In this document: in pieces, positions 16,749-26,622 of the stretch
How the letters are laid out: each line of letters starts with the position of its first letter
How positions within the stretch are numbered: position 1 is the stretch's first letter
Assembly (NCBI GenBank): GCA_002392765.1
Contig: DGHT01000066.1
Location: 1 to 64,000 of the forward strand
DNA: 64,000 nt
Direction of reading: 5' to 3'
Origin: Verrucomicrobia bacterium UBA3841
Lineage (GTDB): Bacteria; Verrucomicrobiota; Kiritimatiellia; RFP12; UBA1067
Translations under genes and position numbers: made by a program
Notes under the pieces: model-generated
What the model was told of the DNA's origin: nothing
What the model saw: only the letters and a program-made list of their open reading frames with translations
Databases searched by the model: none

Positions 16749-18540
16749 CGCCGACAAGCCTTCCCGCATCTTTTTCTGGACGATGGCGGCCGTTTTCGCG
16801 GCCGGCTTCACCGTCCTCGCCGTCCGCCTCAAGGAGGAGCAGGTCGACAACGCCGGAAAGCACCGCCAGGAAATGCAGCTCCAGTCGTTCAGGCGTGTCC
16901 AGACGGCGGGGCTGAGAGGCAGGATTCTCGACAGGAACGGGACGGTCCTGGCCGACAACCGTCTGTCGCTGGACATCGTGGCGAACCCCGAGGCATTCAA
17001 AGCCTCCGCGAAGGGCGAGACGACGATCGGAAACATGATGAAGGCGATCGAACGCGCCTCCAAGGTGGTCGGCAGGCCGTCCAATCTCGACGAGAAGACG
17101 CTGCGCAGGCATCTCGGACGCGAACTCGCAAGGCCGGTCGCCGTATGGCGCGACGTCAGCGAGGCGGAGCTCGCGCGCTTTTCGGAGCATTCGCGCGAAC
17201 TGCCCGGATTCGACTGCACGGCGGGCGCGGAGAGAGTGTATCCGTGCGGAAAACTGGCCGCGCACCTCGTCGGCCGCGTCGGGCGCGACATGCACCGCGT
17301 GGAATCGGGCGATACGAAAATCAATTTCGTGGACAAGGACCTCTGCGGACGCGAGGGGCTGGAGCTCCAGTACGACGAATATCTGCGCGCGATGCCCGGC
17401 GAAGAGATTCTTCTCGTGGACGCGCGCGGCTACGCGAAATCGCGCAAGACGCTTGTCGAGGCGCGCGACGGATTCGACCTCAAACTCGAACTCGACGCGG
17501 AGCTGCAGCGCGAGGCCGAGCGCCAGCTCGAAGGAGAAAGGGGCGCGCTCGTGGCGATAGATCCGCGCAACGGCGCGGTGCGCGCGCTCGCGAGCGCGCC
17601 GGCGTTCGATCCGAACGATTGCGTTCCCGTGTTCAGGAAGGAAACGTACGACAGGCTCGCGAAAGATCCGGCCAAGCCTCTCCTGAACAGAGCCACGTCC
17701 GGAACGTACGCTCCGGGATCGACATTCAAGCCGATAACCGCCCTGGCCGGGATGTCGACCGGACGCTCCCCCCGCGAGACGCGCATTTGCACCGGCGTGT
17801 ACGAACTCGGCGGAATGAAGATAAAATGCGGCAGGACGTGGGGCCATGGTGACGTGGACATGATCCGCGCGCTCCGCGAAAGCTGCAATCCGTATTTTTG
17901 CGCGCTCGGAGTCGCCACCGGGACGAACGCCCTGTGCAGGATGGCGAAAACGTTCGGTCTCGGCGCGAGGACGGGGATCGATTTCCCGACTGACGCCGCA
18001 GGGCTCGTCCCGGACGCTTCCGCCAAGGCCAGGCTCGATCCCGGCTCCAGATGGAGGCTGGGCGATCTTGCGCAGATGTCGATGGGACAGGGCATGCTGC
18101 TCGTCACGCCGCTTCAGATGGCGCGTCTCGCGGGCGCGCTCGGGACGGGATCGCTTTTCGTCCCGCGGCTCAATTCCGCGCTTCCCCCTGAAGGCGTGCG
18201 CCTGTCCGTCCCCGAATACGATCTTTCGTTCGTGAGGGAAGGCATGCGCCAGGTCGTCGACGGGGGCACCGGACGAAGGGCCGGCGAGGACGTGGCGGCG
18301 AAGGTCATAGGAAAGACCGGCACGGCGCAGGTCGGAACGGGACGCAACAGGCGCAAGAACACATGGTTCATCGCGTATGCGACGCCCGTTGCGGAATCGC
18401 GTACGCGCGAGCCGCTCGCCGTGGCGATGGTGATCGAGAACGGCGAATCGGGCGGCGGCACCACGGCGCCGAAAGTCGCGGCGGTGCTCCGCAGATTCTA
18501 CAACAATCCGTCCGATGCGGACCAGAAGGAGGAAATGTGA
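16738..18540 (+). CDS. mrdA: Penicillin-binding protein 2 (elongasome transpeptidase)
   Basis: 600 residues, a usual PBP2 length. One N-terminal membrane helix (FFWTMAAVFAAGFTVLAVRL) is followed by the dimerisation domain (GLRGRILDRNGTVLADNR near 60) and the transpeptidase. The active-site motifs are intact: STFK with Ser328, SCN at 382-384 and KTG at 526-528. It crosslinks lateral-wall peptidoglycan together with RodA. The start overlaps the end of mreD, and the stop overlaps the GTG start of rodA. Confidence 0.95.
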   Translation: MRDDADKPSRIFFWTMAAVFAAGFTVLAVRLKEEQVDNAGKHRQEMQLQSFRRVQTAGLRGRILDRNGTVLADNRLSLDIVANPEAFKASAKGETTIGNMMKAIERASKVVGRPSNLDEKTLRRHLGRELARPVAVWRDVSEAELARFSEHSRELPGFDCTAGAERVYPCGKLAAHLVGRVGRDMHRVESGDTKINFVDKDLCGREGLELQYDEYLRAMPGEEILLVDARGYAKSRKTLVEARDGFDLKLELDAELQREAERQLEGERGALVAIDPRNGAVRALASAPAFDPNDCVPVFRKETYDRLAKDPAKPLLNRATSGTYAPGSTFKPITALAGMSTGRSPRETRICTGVYELGGMKIKCGRTWGHGDVDMIRALRESCNPYFCALGVATGTNALCRMAKTFGLGARTGIDFPTDAAGLVPDASAKARLDPGSRWRLGDLAQMSMGQGMLLVTPLQMARLAGALGTGSLFVPRLNSALPPEGVRLSVPEYDLSFVREGMRQVVDGGTGRRAGEDVAAKVIGKTGTAQVGTGRNRRKNTWFIAYATPVAESRTREPLAVAMVIENGESGGGTTAPKVAAVLRRFYNNPSDADQKEEM

Positions 18541-19706
18541 AAAACTTCCTCCGCAATTTCAACTGGCTCTCTTTCGCTTCGATGGCCGCGCTCGTCGTCA
18601 TCGGAGCGATGGCGCTCAATTCCGCGGGCGCCGCGCGCGGCGGCGCCGCGATGGCCGGGAAGTGGAAGGCGATGCTCGCCACGAGCGGCGTCGGGCTTGC
18701 GCTCTATTTCACCTTCGCGTTCGTCGACTACCGCGACATTCTCGACTGGATATCCATGCCGTCGTATCTTTTCGCCGTGGCGATGCTCGTGCTCGTGCTC
18801 GCCGTCGGTACGGTGCAGTTCGGCGGAAAGCGCTGGCTTTGGTTCTTCCAGCCGAGCGAACTGTCGAAGCTTTGCGTCATCGCGTTTCTGGCGCACGTGT
18901 TCGGCGGCGGAGTCGAAAGCCGCCCGTGGACGCAGGGCTTCCCCGGGTTCCTTTTCGCGGGGGCGGTCGTCGGGATACCGTGCCTGCTCATTTTGATGGA
19001 GCCCGACCTCGGAACGGCGCTGACGCTGGTACCGGCGGCGAGCGTGATGCTGCTGCTCGCGGGAGTGTGGCGCAAAGGCCTGGCCGCGATAGCGGTGGCG
19101 GGATTCGTCGCCGCCGCGCTTGTCCTTGGCGCGGTTTACGAAGCGGAACGCCCGGGGACGGACCCCGAGCGGCGCGAACGGATTTTGAAGTACGTCCCGC
19201 TGCGCGACCACCAGATCGTGCGCGTGAAGACATTCCTTTTCCCGGACACAGACAGGCTGGACTCCGGATACAATCTCCGGCAGGCCACCATGACGATCGG
19301 CTCCGGGGGACTGATGGGCAAAGGGTTCCGCAAAGGCGAATCGATACGCCGCGAACTCCTCCCGCCCATGGGTATAATGAACGATTTCATCTTCTGCGTC
19401 TGGGCGGAGGAGATGGGATATCTGAAGGGATCGCTGCTGCTGCTGGCGCTTTTCGCGGTTCTGTGCCTTTCCGCGGCATGGACGGCGGCGGTGGCGGTCG
19501 ATGCCAGGGGGAAACTGCTTTCGGCGGGTGTGGCAACGCTCATATTCGCGCATGTCTACGTAAACATAGGCATGTCGCTCGGGCTTGTGCCGATAACCGG
19601 TCTCCCCCTGCCGTTTTTATCACTGGGCCGCACGTTTCTTGTCACCGTGATGTGCGCCCTGGGACTCGTGCAAAGCGTGTCCCTTCACAGGAAGGAAAGG
19701 GAATAA
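18537..19706 (+). CDS. rodA: Rod-shape SEDS glycosyltransferase RodA
   Basis: About 389 residues with roughly ten membrane helices. It polymerises lipid II into glycan strands with PBP2. SEDS signatures include GKRWLWFFQPSELSKLCVI, LLILMEPDLGTAL with the key Asp, the GSGGLMGKGF segment, and GLPLPFLSLGRTFL near the C-terminus. The start is GTG at 18537 inside the mrdA stop, with AGAAGGAGG just upstream; no ATG fits better. In the common GLPLPFxSxGGS motif the second Gly is Arg here (SLGRTF), a modest variation. Confidence 0.95.
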   Translation: MKNFLRNFNWLSFASMAALVVIGAMALNSAGAARGGAAMAGKWKAMLATSGVGLALYFTFAFVDYRDILDWISMPSYLFAVAMLVLVLAVGTVQFGGKRWLWFFQPSELSKLCVIAFLAHVFGGGVESRPWTQGFPGFLFAGAVVGIPCLLILMEPDLGTALTLVPAASVMLLLAGVWRKGLAAIAVAGFVAAALVLGAVYEAERPGTDPERRERILKYVPLRDHQIVRVKTFLFPDTDRLDSGYNLRQATMTIGSGGLMGKGFRKGESIRRELLPPMGIMNDFIFCVWAEEMGYLKGSLLLLALFAVLCLSAAWTAAVAVDARGKLLSAGVATLIFAHVYVNIGMSLGLVPITGLPLPFLSLGRTFLVTVMCALGLVQSVSLHRKERE

Positions 19707-21304
19707 TGAACCTGTTCGGATGGTTGAAGCGCTCGAAGACGAAGCGCGAAATAATATTGAACGTCGAGAAGCTCGAAACGCGGGCGGCGGTCGTGGAGAA
19801 CGGCCGTCTCGAAGAGTTCATGGTCGAGAGAACCGAGGAGGAGCGGCTTGTCGGCAGCGTCTTCAAGGGGCGCGTGCAGAATCTGGAGAACGATCTCCAG
19901 GCCGCGTTCGTCGACATCGGCCTCAAGAAAAACGCGTTCCTCCACTACTGGGACATGTCCCCGGACGCGGAGGCCGCGCTGGACGACGACGATTCCGCAA
20001 GGCAGAGCAAGGGCGGCAAGGGCAGATCCCGCCTTTCCGACGCCGAAATCGCCAAGCGCTATCCTCCGGGGTCGGAGATAATCGTGCAGGTCACGAAGGG
20101 TCCGATCTCCACGAAGGGGCCGCGCGTAGTCGCGAACCTTTCCATCCCCGGACGCTACCTCGTGATGATGCCAGGCGCGAAGGATTCGCACGGGGCGACG
20201 CTCAGGGGCGTGTCCAAGAAGATCGGCGACGCCAAAGAGCGCCAGAGGCTCAAAAAGATAATCGACCGTCTCCCTCTGCCCGACAACGTCGGACTCGTCG
20301 TCAGGACCGTCGGCCAGGGCGCGAGCGCGCGCGCCTTCGCGCGCGATCTGAGGAACCTGCTTTCCGTGTGGAACGAAATGCAGGCCAACATCAAGAACCT
20401 GCGCACTCCGTGCTGCATTTTCCAGGAGCCCGACCTCTGCGAGCGCGTCGTCAGGGACTGGCTTACCGAGGATGTCGACGCCATCGTCATCGACGACGCC
20501 GAGAGGTTCGAGCAGATGCGCGAGGTTACAGCCAAAATTTCGCGCCGCGCGCGTTCCAGGATACGCCGCTACGACGGCGCGGCGAACATATTCGCGCACT
20601 ACGGACTCGAACGGCAGCTCCACGAGGCTTTCGCCCGGAAAGTGCCTCTGAAGTCCGGCGGGTACCTTGTCATAGACGAAACCGAGGCGCTGATAGCCGT
20701 CGACGTCAACACCGGCCATTACAAAGGCTCCGGGTCCCAGGAGGACGCGATTCTCGAGGTGAACACCGAGGCCGTGGAGGAAGTGGCCCGCCAGCTGCGC
20801 CTCAGGAACATCGGCGGACTCGTCGTCCTCGACCTTATCGACATGAAATCGCGCAAGCACCAGAAGCAGGTGTACCGCACGCTCAAGGATGCGCTCAAGC
20901 GCGACAGGGCCAGGACGAACGTGCTCGAGATATCGGAGCTGGGGCTTCTCGAAATGTCGCGGCAGAGGCAGGACAAGTCGATTCTGTCCATGCTGACGTC
21001 CACATGCCCGTTCTGCCAGGGACACGGCGTGGTGAAAAGCCCGATGGCCATATCCATCGAGGTGCAGCGCCAGCTGACGGCCCTCCTCAAGAAGGCCGCC
21101 GCCGCGGGCAAGCCTTTCGAGCCGAAGATCGTGATTGCGCCCCAGGTGATGCAGCGCCTGAGGACGGAGGACTCCGCGATTCTCGCGAAGCTCCAGAAAG
21201 ATTTCGACACCAGGCTTACGTTCGTTTCAGAACTCCACCGCCATCCAGAATCATTCTCGATCCTGGACGCGGCAACATCGCAAGTCCTGTATTCGCAGAC
21301 ATGA
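19706..21304 (+). CDS. rng: Ribonuclease E/G family endoribonuclease
   Basis: 532 residues, closer to RNase G or a short RNase E with no long C-terminal scaffold. An S1 domain lies at about 35-130 (GSVFKGRVQNLENDLQAAFV), interrupted by a charged insertion (DDDDSARQSKGGKGRSRLSD). The DNase I-like catalytic part has AVDVNTGHYKGSG and VVLDLIDMKS with the two metal-binding Asp residues. The zinc-link CPFCQGHG is intact near 434. It should process rRNA and mRNA in the cytoplasm. The start codon overlaps the rodA stop (TAATG), and the end overlaps lptD (ATGA). Confidence 0.93.
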   Translation: MNLFGWLKRSKTKREIILNVEKLETRAAVVENGRLEEFMVERTEEERLVGSVFKGRVQNLENDLQAAFVDIGLKKNAFLHYWDMSPDAEAALDDDDSARQSKGGKGRSRLSDAEIAKRYPPGSEIIVQVTKGPISTKGPRVVANLSIPGRYLVMMPGAKDSHGATLRGVSKKIGDAKERQRLKKIIDRLPLPDNVGLVVRTVGQGASARAFARDLRNLLSVWNEMQANIKNLRTPCCIFQEPDLCERVVRDWLTEDVDAIVIDDAERFEQMREVTAKISRRARSRIRRYDGAANIFAHYGLERQLHEAFARKVPLKSGGYLVIDETEALIAVDVNTGHYKGSGSQEDAILEVNTEAVEEVARQLRLRNIGGLVVLDLIDMKSRKHQKQVYRTLKDALKRDRARTNVLEISELGLLEMSRQRQDKSILSMLTSTCPFCQGHGVVKSPMAISIEVQRQLTALLKKAAAAGKPFEPKIVIAPQVMQRLRTEDSAILAKLQKDFDTRLTFVSELHRHPESFSILDAATSQVLYSQT

Positions 21305-23526
21305 AAACAAGAATAGCGATCCTTGCGGCGGCCGCTTCCGCCGCGATGTGCGCCGGAGCAGCCGGCAGGCTGTCGGGAAGACAGCTGAAAGTCTCGGCCG
21401 ACAAGATGGCCGCGGACAACGCGACAGGAACGCTTGTCGCGACCGGAAACGTCGTGGCGACCCTGTCGCCGTTCAAGATGACGTCGTCGTACGTCGCGAA
21501 GAACGGCGACACGTACGAGTTCAGGCATCCGACGTGCGTGACGTCCTGCACGAACGATAACGGGCGCCTGCACTGGTCGATGACGGGCGATGTCAAACTC
21601 CGCGATCTCGGCGGCCACAAGGAGGTCGAGGCCAGAGATATGACGCTGAGGCTGTGGAACATCCCGGTGATGTACATCCCCTACTGGTGGCAGCCGCTGG
21701 ACACCGACTGGGGCTGGCGCGTCGTTCCCGGCTACAGGAGCCGCTGGGGCGCTTACTTGCTGACCAAGTACGTCTACCGCATCGCAGGCGGATTCGAAGA
21801 GGGACGGTGGGGCCTTTCCGGCAACACCCGCTTCGACCTGCGCGCCAAGAACGGCGTGGCGCTCGGGCAGTCGCTCAGGTGGCAGCTCGGAGACTGGGGG
21901 CGCGGCAAGTTCAAGGTGTACCACGCATGGGACGAGGACGCCGACCGCTACGACAGGCACTGGAACAGCCGCCGGCGCTGGCACTACTCCAACTGGGGCA
22001 GCACCGTCCCCGACGAGCGCTACGGCCTTATGTTCGAGCATTCGCTCGAACCGACCGAGCGCGACAGGATCCGCGCGCGCGCCGCGTACTACAGCGACTC
22101 CCATTTCAGGAGCGATTTTCTCAAAGACGTCGCCATCGGCCTCGACAACCGCTACCTCCCGGCCGACCGCAACGAACTGGCGTGGGAGCATCTTGAAAAC
22201 ACGTTCGGCTTCGGCCTTTCAGTCGCCGGTCCGCTCAACGACTTCTACGGCGGCACGGCGCGTCTGCCCGAATTCCATCTGTCCGTCATGCCGCAGAAGA
22301 TATGGACGCTTCCGGCGAACTACGAATCGTCCTCGCGCATCGGGTGGCTGAACCGCGAGTACGCGAAGCACGGGAAATCATCGACGGCCCTGCCGTACCG
22401 GTACGATCCCGGCCGCTGGGCGGACTATCAGGCGTTCCGCTTCGACACCTACCACCGCTTCACGACGCCGTTCAAGGTCGCCGATGTGCTGTCGGTCGTT
22501 CCCAGGATCGGGTTGAGGGGGACGTTCTGGTCCGATTCGGGAAGCGAAAACCTCGACGGCGTTTCGCGCGCCGGCCGGCAGGACGACCCCGTTTTGAGAT
22601 CCATCGTCGAAGGAGGCGCGACGTTCGCCGCGAGAGGCGTCGCGGATTTCGATGGCAAGTGGCGCCACATCTTCGAGCCGTACGCGGACGTTCTTGCGCA
22701 GCAGGCTCAGTATTCCGGACTCAGGCGCGGCGCGCGGGGATATCTTTTCGACGGCGTGGACGGCAGCCAGGACTGGCTGGACCAGTTCGCAGGCGCCAGC
22801 CGCAATCTTCCTTATTCGTGGCACGGCGTAGTCCCGGGCGTCAGAAACGCATTCAGGAAGATCGACGAGACCGGCAGCTCCAAACCGTTCTTCGATCTGG
22901 ATTTCTACGCGGCCGTGCAGTTCAACGACACCACCTACACGGACGGGGACCGCTTCCACCGCCTGTCGAGGAACCAGGAGAATCCGAACTACGGCAGATC
23001 GTCCAAGGCGACGGCCGCTCCGGGCGTCAGGGCGAAGTGGACGCCGAAGCGCGATTCCACGCTCGCGCTCAGAACGGAGTGGGACGGACAGAACGACAGG
23101 CTTGCGTACGCGAACGCATCGTGGCGCGAACAGGTCTCGAAAGGAATCGCCTTTACGTCGTCGTTCTCCGCGCGCGACCAGAGATGGTGGGATTTTTCGT
23201 CCACTCCGTACGATCCTTCGGTCGAGCGCAACGAGGATTTCAACTGGACCAGATTCACGTACGCCGGTCTCGGGCTCGAACACGAGATATGCGACACGTT
23301 CGCGTGGGGTCCGTACGTGCGCTGGGATCTCAGGGAGAACGAACTCGACGAGGCCGGCGCGTGGTTCGACATCAGGACGGACTGTCTCGGCCTCCGTTTT
23401 TCGTTCGCCTACGAAAACGACTACAGGCGCATAGACGGCTCGGAGCACAAGGACGACTGGCGCTTCAACGTAAGCGTGTATCTGAGGGCGTTCGGCCCTT
23501 CGGCAGGCACCCTGTTCGGGAAATAG
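21301..23526 (+). CDS. lptD: LPS-assembly outer-membrane protein LptD (OstA)
   Basis: 741 residues. The signal peptide MKTRIAILAAAASAAMCAGA is followed by an OstA/LptA-like domain (LKVSADKMAADNATGTLVAT to about residue 110) and a large beta barrel rich in aromatic residues. WNIPVMYIPYWWQPLD is a recognisable LptD segment. LptD inserts LPS into the outer leaflet of the outer membrane, and lpxK directly downstream supports an LPS-bearing envelope. The protein is close to the usual LptD length. The start overlaps the RNase gene stop (ATGA). No separate lptE, lptA or lptC is in the window. Confidence 0.85.
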   Translation: MKTRIAILAAAASAAMCAGAAGRLSGRQLKVSADKMAADNATGTLVATGNVVATLSPFKMTSSYVAKNGDTYEFRHPTCVTSCTNDNGRLHWSMTGDVKLRDLGGHKEVEARDMTLRLWNIPVMYIPYWWQPLDTDWGWRVVPGYRSRWGAYLLTKYVYRIAGGFEEGRWGLSGNTRFDLRAKNGVALGQSLRWQLGDWGRGKFKVYHAWDEDADRYDRHWNSRRRWHYSNWGSTVPDERYGLMFEHSLEPTERDRIRARAAYYSDSHFRSDFLKDVAIGLDNRYLPADRNELAWEHLENTFGFGLSVAGPLNDFYGGTARLPEFHLSVMPQKIWTLPANYESSSRIGWLNREYAKHGKSSTALPYRYDPGRWADYQAFRFDTYHRFTTPFKVADVLSVVPRIGLRGTFWSDSGSENLDGVSRAGRQDDPVLRSIVEGGATFAARGVADFDGKWRHIFEPYADVLAQQAQYSGLRRGARGYLFDGVDGSQDWLDQFAGASRNLPYSWHGVVPGVRNAFRKIDETGSSKPFFDLDFYAAVQFNDTTYTDGDRFHRLSRNQENPNYGRSSKATAAPGVRAKWTPKRDSTLALRTEWDGQNDRLAYANASWREQVSKGIAFTSSFSARDQRWWDFSSTPYDPSVERNEDFNWTRFTYAGLGLEHEICDTFAWGPYVRWDLRENELDEAGAWFDIRTDCLGLRFSFAYENDYRRIDGSEHKDDWRFNVSVYLRAFGPSAGTLFGK

Positions 23527-23530
23527 CGGC

Positions 23531-24709
23531 ATGAGGAAGGCGAAACAGAACGGCATCGAGCGTCTCGAGAAATACCTGGTCAAGGTGATTCTCGAGAAGG
23601 GCGCGGATCTCAACCAGAGCGGGGGGATGCGCGTTCTTCTCGCCTTCCTCAAGTTCCTGAGCTTTATATTCGCGGGGGTGGTGGCGGTCAGATACTTTTT
23701 CTACAGGACGGGCATCCTGCGCCGCTATCCGCTCGGCATCCAGGTGATTTCGATCGGCAATGTCACGGCGGGCGGAACGGGCAAGACGCCGGTGACGGAG
23801 ATTTTCGCGAGGACGCTCGCGAAGGAAGGCCGCAAGGTCGCGATACTTTCGCGCGGGTACAGGCGCAAGGAGGCGCCATGGTGGCAGAGGATGTTCACGC
23901 AGGTCATCGAACAGCCGCTCGTGGTGTCGGACGGCAAGCGCGTCCTTCTCGATTCTTCCGTGGGCGGAGACGAGCCCTACATGCTGGCGTCCAACCTGCC
24001 GGGTGTCGCGGTGATAGTCGATCGAGACAGGGTGAAGGCCGGACGGTACGCGATCAAGCGTCTCGGATGCGATACAATCATACTTGACGACGGCTTCCAG
24101 TACCAGCGCCTCAAGCATTCCATCGAAGTGGTTCTCGTCGATTCCACGAACCCTTTCGGCAACGGAAACATGCTCCCGCGCGGAATCCTGCGCGAACCGG
24201 CGCGCCACCTGAAGCGCGCCGACATCATATTCCTGACCAAATGCAATTCGGACACTTCCGAGGTGACGCGCGAGATCCGCAGGTACAACACGACCGCCGA
24301 AATCGTCGAATGCCGCCACGCGCCGCGCCTTCTGCGCGACGTGTGGAGCCGGGAGGAACTCCCGCTCGACTGGCTGCGCGGGAAAACGGTATGCACGCTT
24401 TCCGGAATCGCGTCTCCGAAAGGCTTCGAGAATTCCCTGAGGGCCATGGGCGCGAAGGTCGTATGGTGCGAGCGCTACGCCGACCACCACCGTTACGATC
24501 CTTCCGAGATACTGTATGCGCTGAACAGGACGTCAGACATGGGCGCTGACGCGCTGGTGACGACGGAGAAGGACGCGGTAAGGTTCCCGCGCTTCGAAAC
24601 GTCCCCGGTGAAATGCCTTTATCTTCGGATAGCCATAGACATCATCAAGGGCCGCGAGGACTTCGCGCACCTTGTGGGAAGAATATGTTTCAAGGAAAAC
24701 GCAAAATGA
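23531..24709 (+). CDS. lpxK: Tetraacyldisaccharide 4'-kinase
   Basis: 392 residues. It phosphorylates lipid A disaccharide at the inner membrane. An N-terminal membrane helix (FLSFIFAGVVAVRYFFYRTG) precedes the P-loop GNVTAGGTGKTP near residue 77. The LILDDGFQYQRL-type motif (IILDDGFQYQRLKHS) and DVVWSREELP-like segments are typical of LpxK. The first 35 residues are somewhat longer than in E. coli LpxK. It starts 4 bp after lptD, and its stop overlaps the yggS ATG. Together with lptD it shows that the organism makes lipid A. Confidence 0.95.
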   Translation: MRKAKQNGIERLEKYLVKVILEKGADLNQSGGMRVLLAFLKFLSFIFAGVVAVRYFFYRTGILRRYPLGIQVISIGNVTAGGTGKTPVTEIFARTLAKEGRKVAILSRGYRRKEAPWWQRMFTQVIEQPLVVSDGKRVLLDSSVGGDEPYMLASNLPGVAVIVDRDRVKAGRYAIKRLGCDTIILDDGFQYQRLKHSIEVVLVDSTNPFGNGNMLPRGILREPARHLKRADIIFLTKCNSDTSEVTREIRRYNTTAEIVECRHAPRLLRDVWSREELPLDWLRGKTVCTLSGIASPKGFENSLRAMGAKVVWCERYADHHRYDPSEILYALNRTSDMGADALVTTEKDAVRFPRFETSPVKCLYLRIAIDIIKGREDFAHLVGRICFKENAK

Positions 24710-25494
24710 GAGACTTCGCCGAAATTTTGTCATCTGTGCGCGGCAGGATAGACGCAGCATGCGCGAGGGCCGGTCGCAAACCGGGGGACGTGAAGATCGT
24801 GGCCGTGACCAAAACCCACGGCGCGGAGGTTGTGGAGGAAGCCTGGTCGAACGGTCTTGCGATCGTAGGCGAGAACAAGGTGCAGGAGGCGGCGTGGAAG
24901 AAGGGGATGTCCGTGTCCGGCCCCCAGTGGCATCTGATAGGACACCTCCAGGGCAACAAGGTGCGTCAGGCGCTCGGCCTTTTCGACATGATCCATTCTG
25001 TCGACTCGGCGAAACTGGCGGACAGGATCGAAGCCGTCGCGGAGGAGTGCGGATATTCCCCGCGCATTCTTCTCGAGGTGAACGTTTCCGGCGAGAAGTC
25101 CAAGAGCGGCCTCGCTCCTTCGGAGGTCGCTGCGGTGCTTGAGCATATCGCGGCCGGGTGTCCCAGAATCACGGTCGAAGGCCTGATGACCATGGCTCCG
25201 TTCTCGCCCAACCCCGAGGACGCAAGGCCCCATTTCCGCGCCTTGAGGGAATTGCGCGACCGTCTGGAATCGACGACGGGCGCAAGACTGCCGGAACTTT
25301 CGATGGGAATGAGCGGGGATTTCGAAGTTGCCGTGGAGGAGGGCGCGACGTTCGTCCGCCTGGGCACGGTTCTTTTCGGGGAGCGTCCAAAACTCAAAGC
25401 GGTGCGCGCATCGTCCGACGACGGCGGCGGGGCTCCGTCCGGCGGTCTCGATTCGTATTCGGGCGCAGGTCCGACGGTTCGCGTGCTGGATTGA
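24706..25494 (+). CDS. yggS: YggS-family PLP homeostasis protein
   Basis: 262 residues. It is a single-domain alanine-racemase-fold protein that binds pyridoxal phosphate and buffers its pool. Motifs are VAVTKTHGAE with the PLP Lys near residue 37, GENKVQEA, WHLIGHLQGNK, EVNVSGEKSKSG and LSMGMSGDFEVAVEEGATFV. A Gly/Ser/Asp-rich C-terminal extension of about 30 residues is not part of the usual fold. It is the last gene of the mre-lpx operon. The next gene is convergent, with an imperfect GC-rich inverted repeat (CGGCC/GGCCG) between them but no T-run. Confidence 0.93.
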   Translation: MRDFAEILSSVRGRIDAACARAGRKPGDVKIVAVTKTHGAEVVEEAWSNGLAIVGENKVQEAAWKKGMSVSGPQWHLIGHLQGNKVRQALGLFDMIHSVDSAKLADRIEAVAEECGYSPRILLEVNVSGEKSKSGLAPSEVAAVLEHIAAGCPRITVEGLMTMAPFSPNPEDARPHFRALRELRDRLESTTGARLPELSMGMSGDFEVAVEEGATFVRLGTVLFGERPKLKAVRASSDDGGGAPSGGLDSYSGAGPTVRVLD

Positions 25495-25534
25495 CGGCCG
25501 GGGGTGCGGCCGGCGTTCTGCGGCGCGCCTGCCC

Positions 25535-26614
25535 CTATGTCCGGTTCCGCCATGCGCGCGGAGAGAGACCGGTCTCTTTGCGGAATACGTTGGAAAGATA
25601 GGCGGTGTTGCAGAATCCGCATTCCTCCGCGATCTCCTGAATGGATTTCGACGGATCTTCCAGCAGATGCTTGACGCGCGAGATGCGGCGCGAATGGATT
25701 TCCGCGCCGACAGAATGGCCGAGTTTTTCGGCAAAAATCCGGTCCAGTTTGTGGCGGGTGACGCCCAGCGACGACGCGATCTCCGGCGTGCCGAACGACT
25801 TGCCGATGTTGCGGTATATGTAGACGAGCGCGGCTCGGACGTACGGATCGGAATGTGCGAGCGTGTCCGTCGAAGCGCGGGGCGTGAGGCCCGTCGGAGG
25901 AATCAGAACGGGTTCCGGCGGTTCCGGCTCTCCGTCCATCAGACGCTGCAGCAGGGCTGCGCCTTCGTATGCGCCGCGCGCGAGATCCTGGCGGACGCTG
26001 GAGATCGGTGTTGACTGGTTTTCGCAGAGGAACGGATCGTCTCCGATTCCCAGGACGGAAACTTCGTCGGGGACGTCGAATCCGAGTTCGCGCGCCGCGT
26101 AAACGACAAGCGCGGCGTCAGTGTCGCTGTGAGCGAGAATTCCTAGCGGCTTGGGGTGTTCTTTCAGTTTCCGCCGCAGATCGCGCTGTCCGAATCTGGG
26201 CGTTTTCGCTCCGAACACGCTGGAGAATCCTTGATAGCGGCGCCGGTGGACCTCCGACCATCTGGACGAAAACCACGCCACGTTTTCGAAACCGCGAACT
26301 TTGAAATGCTCTCCGCCCAGCCGGCCTATGGCGGTATGGTCGGATATCACGCGCGGCAGCCGCAGCCGTTCGCATTCCACCGTCAGATCGACGACCGGGA
26401 TCCCTGCGCGCAGCAGCTTGCGCACGGCCGCGATACGCGGCGAATTCTTCCGCAGTGTAACGATGACGCCGTCGCCGCGCCAGTCGGAAACGCCTACGGC
26501 GAGTCTGTCGTCGAACATCAGATTCCAGCGGTGTTCGCGGGCGAATTGCGCAATCCCTTCGAGCCTCGGCAGGCTCACGGGTTCCATTATCACTAGTACG
26601 GATGGCGGTTTCAT
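25535..26614 (-). CDS. XylR-type regulator (LacI-like sensor plus AraC helix-turn-helix)
   Basis: About 359 residues. The N-terminal sensor runs to about 240 (VLVIMEPVSLPRLEGIAQFA, GILAHSDTDAALVVYAAREL, VSVLGIGDDPFLCENQSTPI). The AraC domain follows (FGTPEIASSLGVTRHKLDRIF, then IQEIAEECGFCNTAYLSNVF). ATG 26614 was chosen over the adjacent GTG; AGAGGTG lies directly upstream. A TATAAT at 26628-26623 sits 8 bp from the ATG, so the mRNA would be almost leaderless. It diverges from the exported protein gene at 26936 and is its likely regulator. Confidence 0.85.
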   Translation of the reverse strand: MKPPSVLVIMEPVSLPRLEGIAQFAREHRWNLMFDDRLAVGVSDWRGDGVIVTLRKNSPRIAAVRKLLRAGIPVVDLTVECERLRLPRVISDHTAIGRLGGEHFKVRGFENVAWFSSRWSEVHRRRYQGFSSVFGAKTPRFGQRDLRRKLKEHPKPLGILAHSDTDAALVVYAARELGFDVPDEVSVLGIGDDPFLCENQSTPISSVRQDLARGAYEGAALLQRLMDGEPEPPEPVLIPPTGLTPRASTDTLAHSDPYVRAALVYIYRNIGKSFGTPEIASSLGVTRHKLDRIFAEKLGHSVGAEIHSRRISRVKHLLEDPSKSIQEIAEECGFCNTAYLSNVFRKETGLSPRAWRNRT

Positions 26615-26622
26615 CACCTCTT

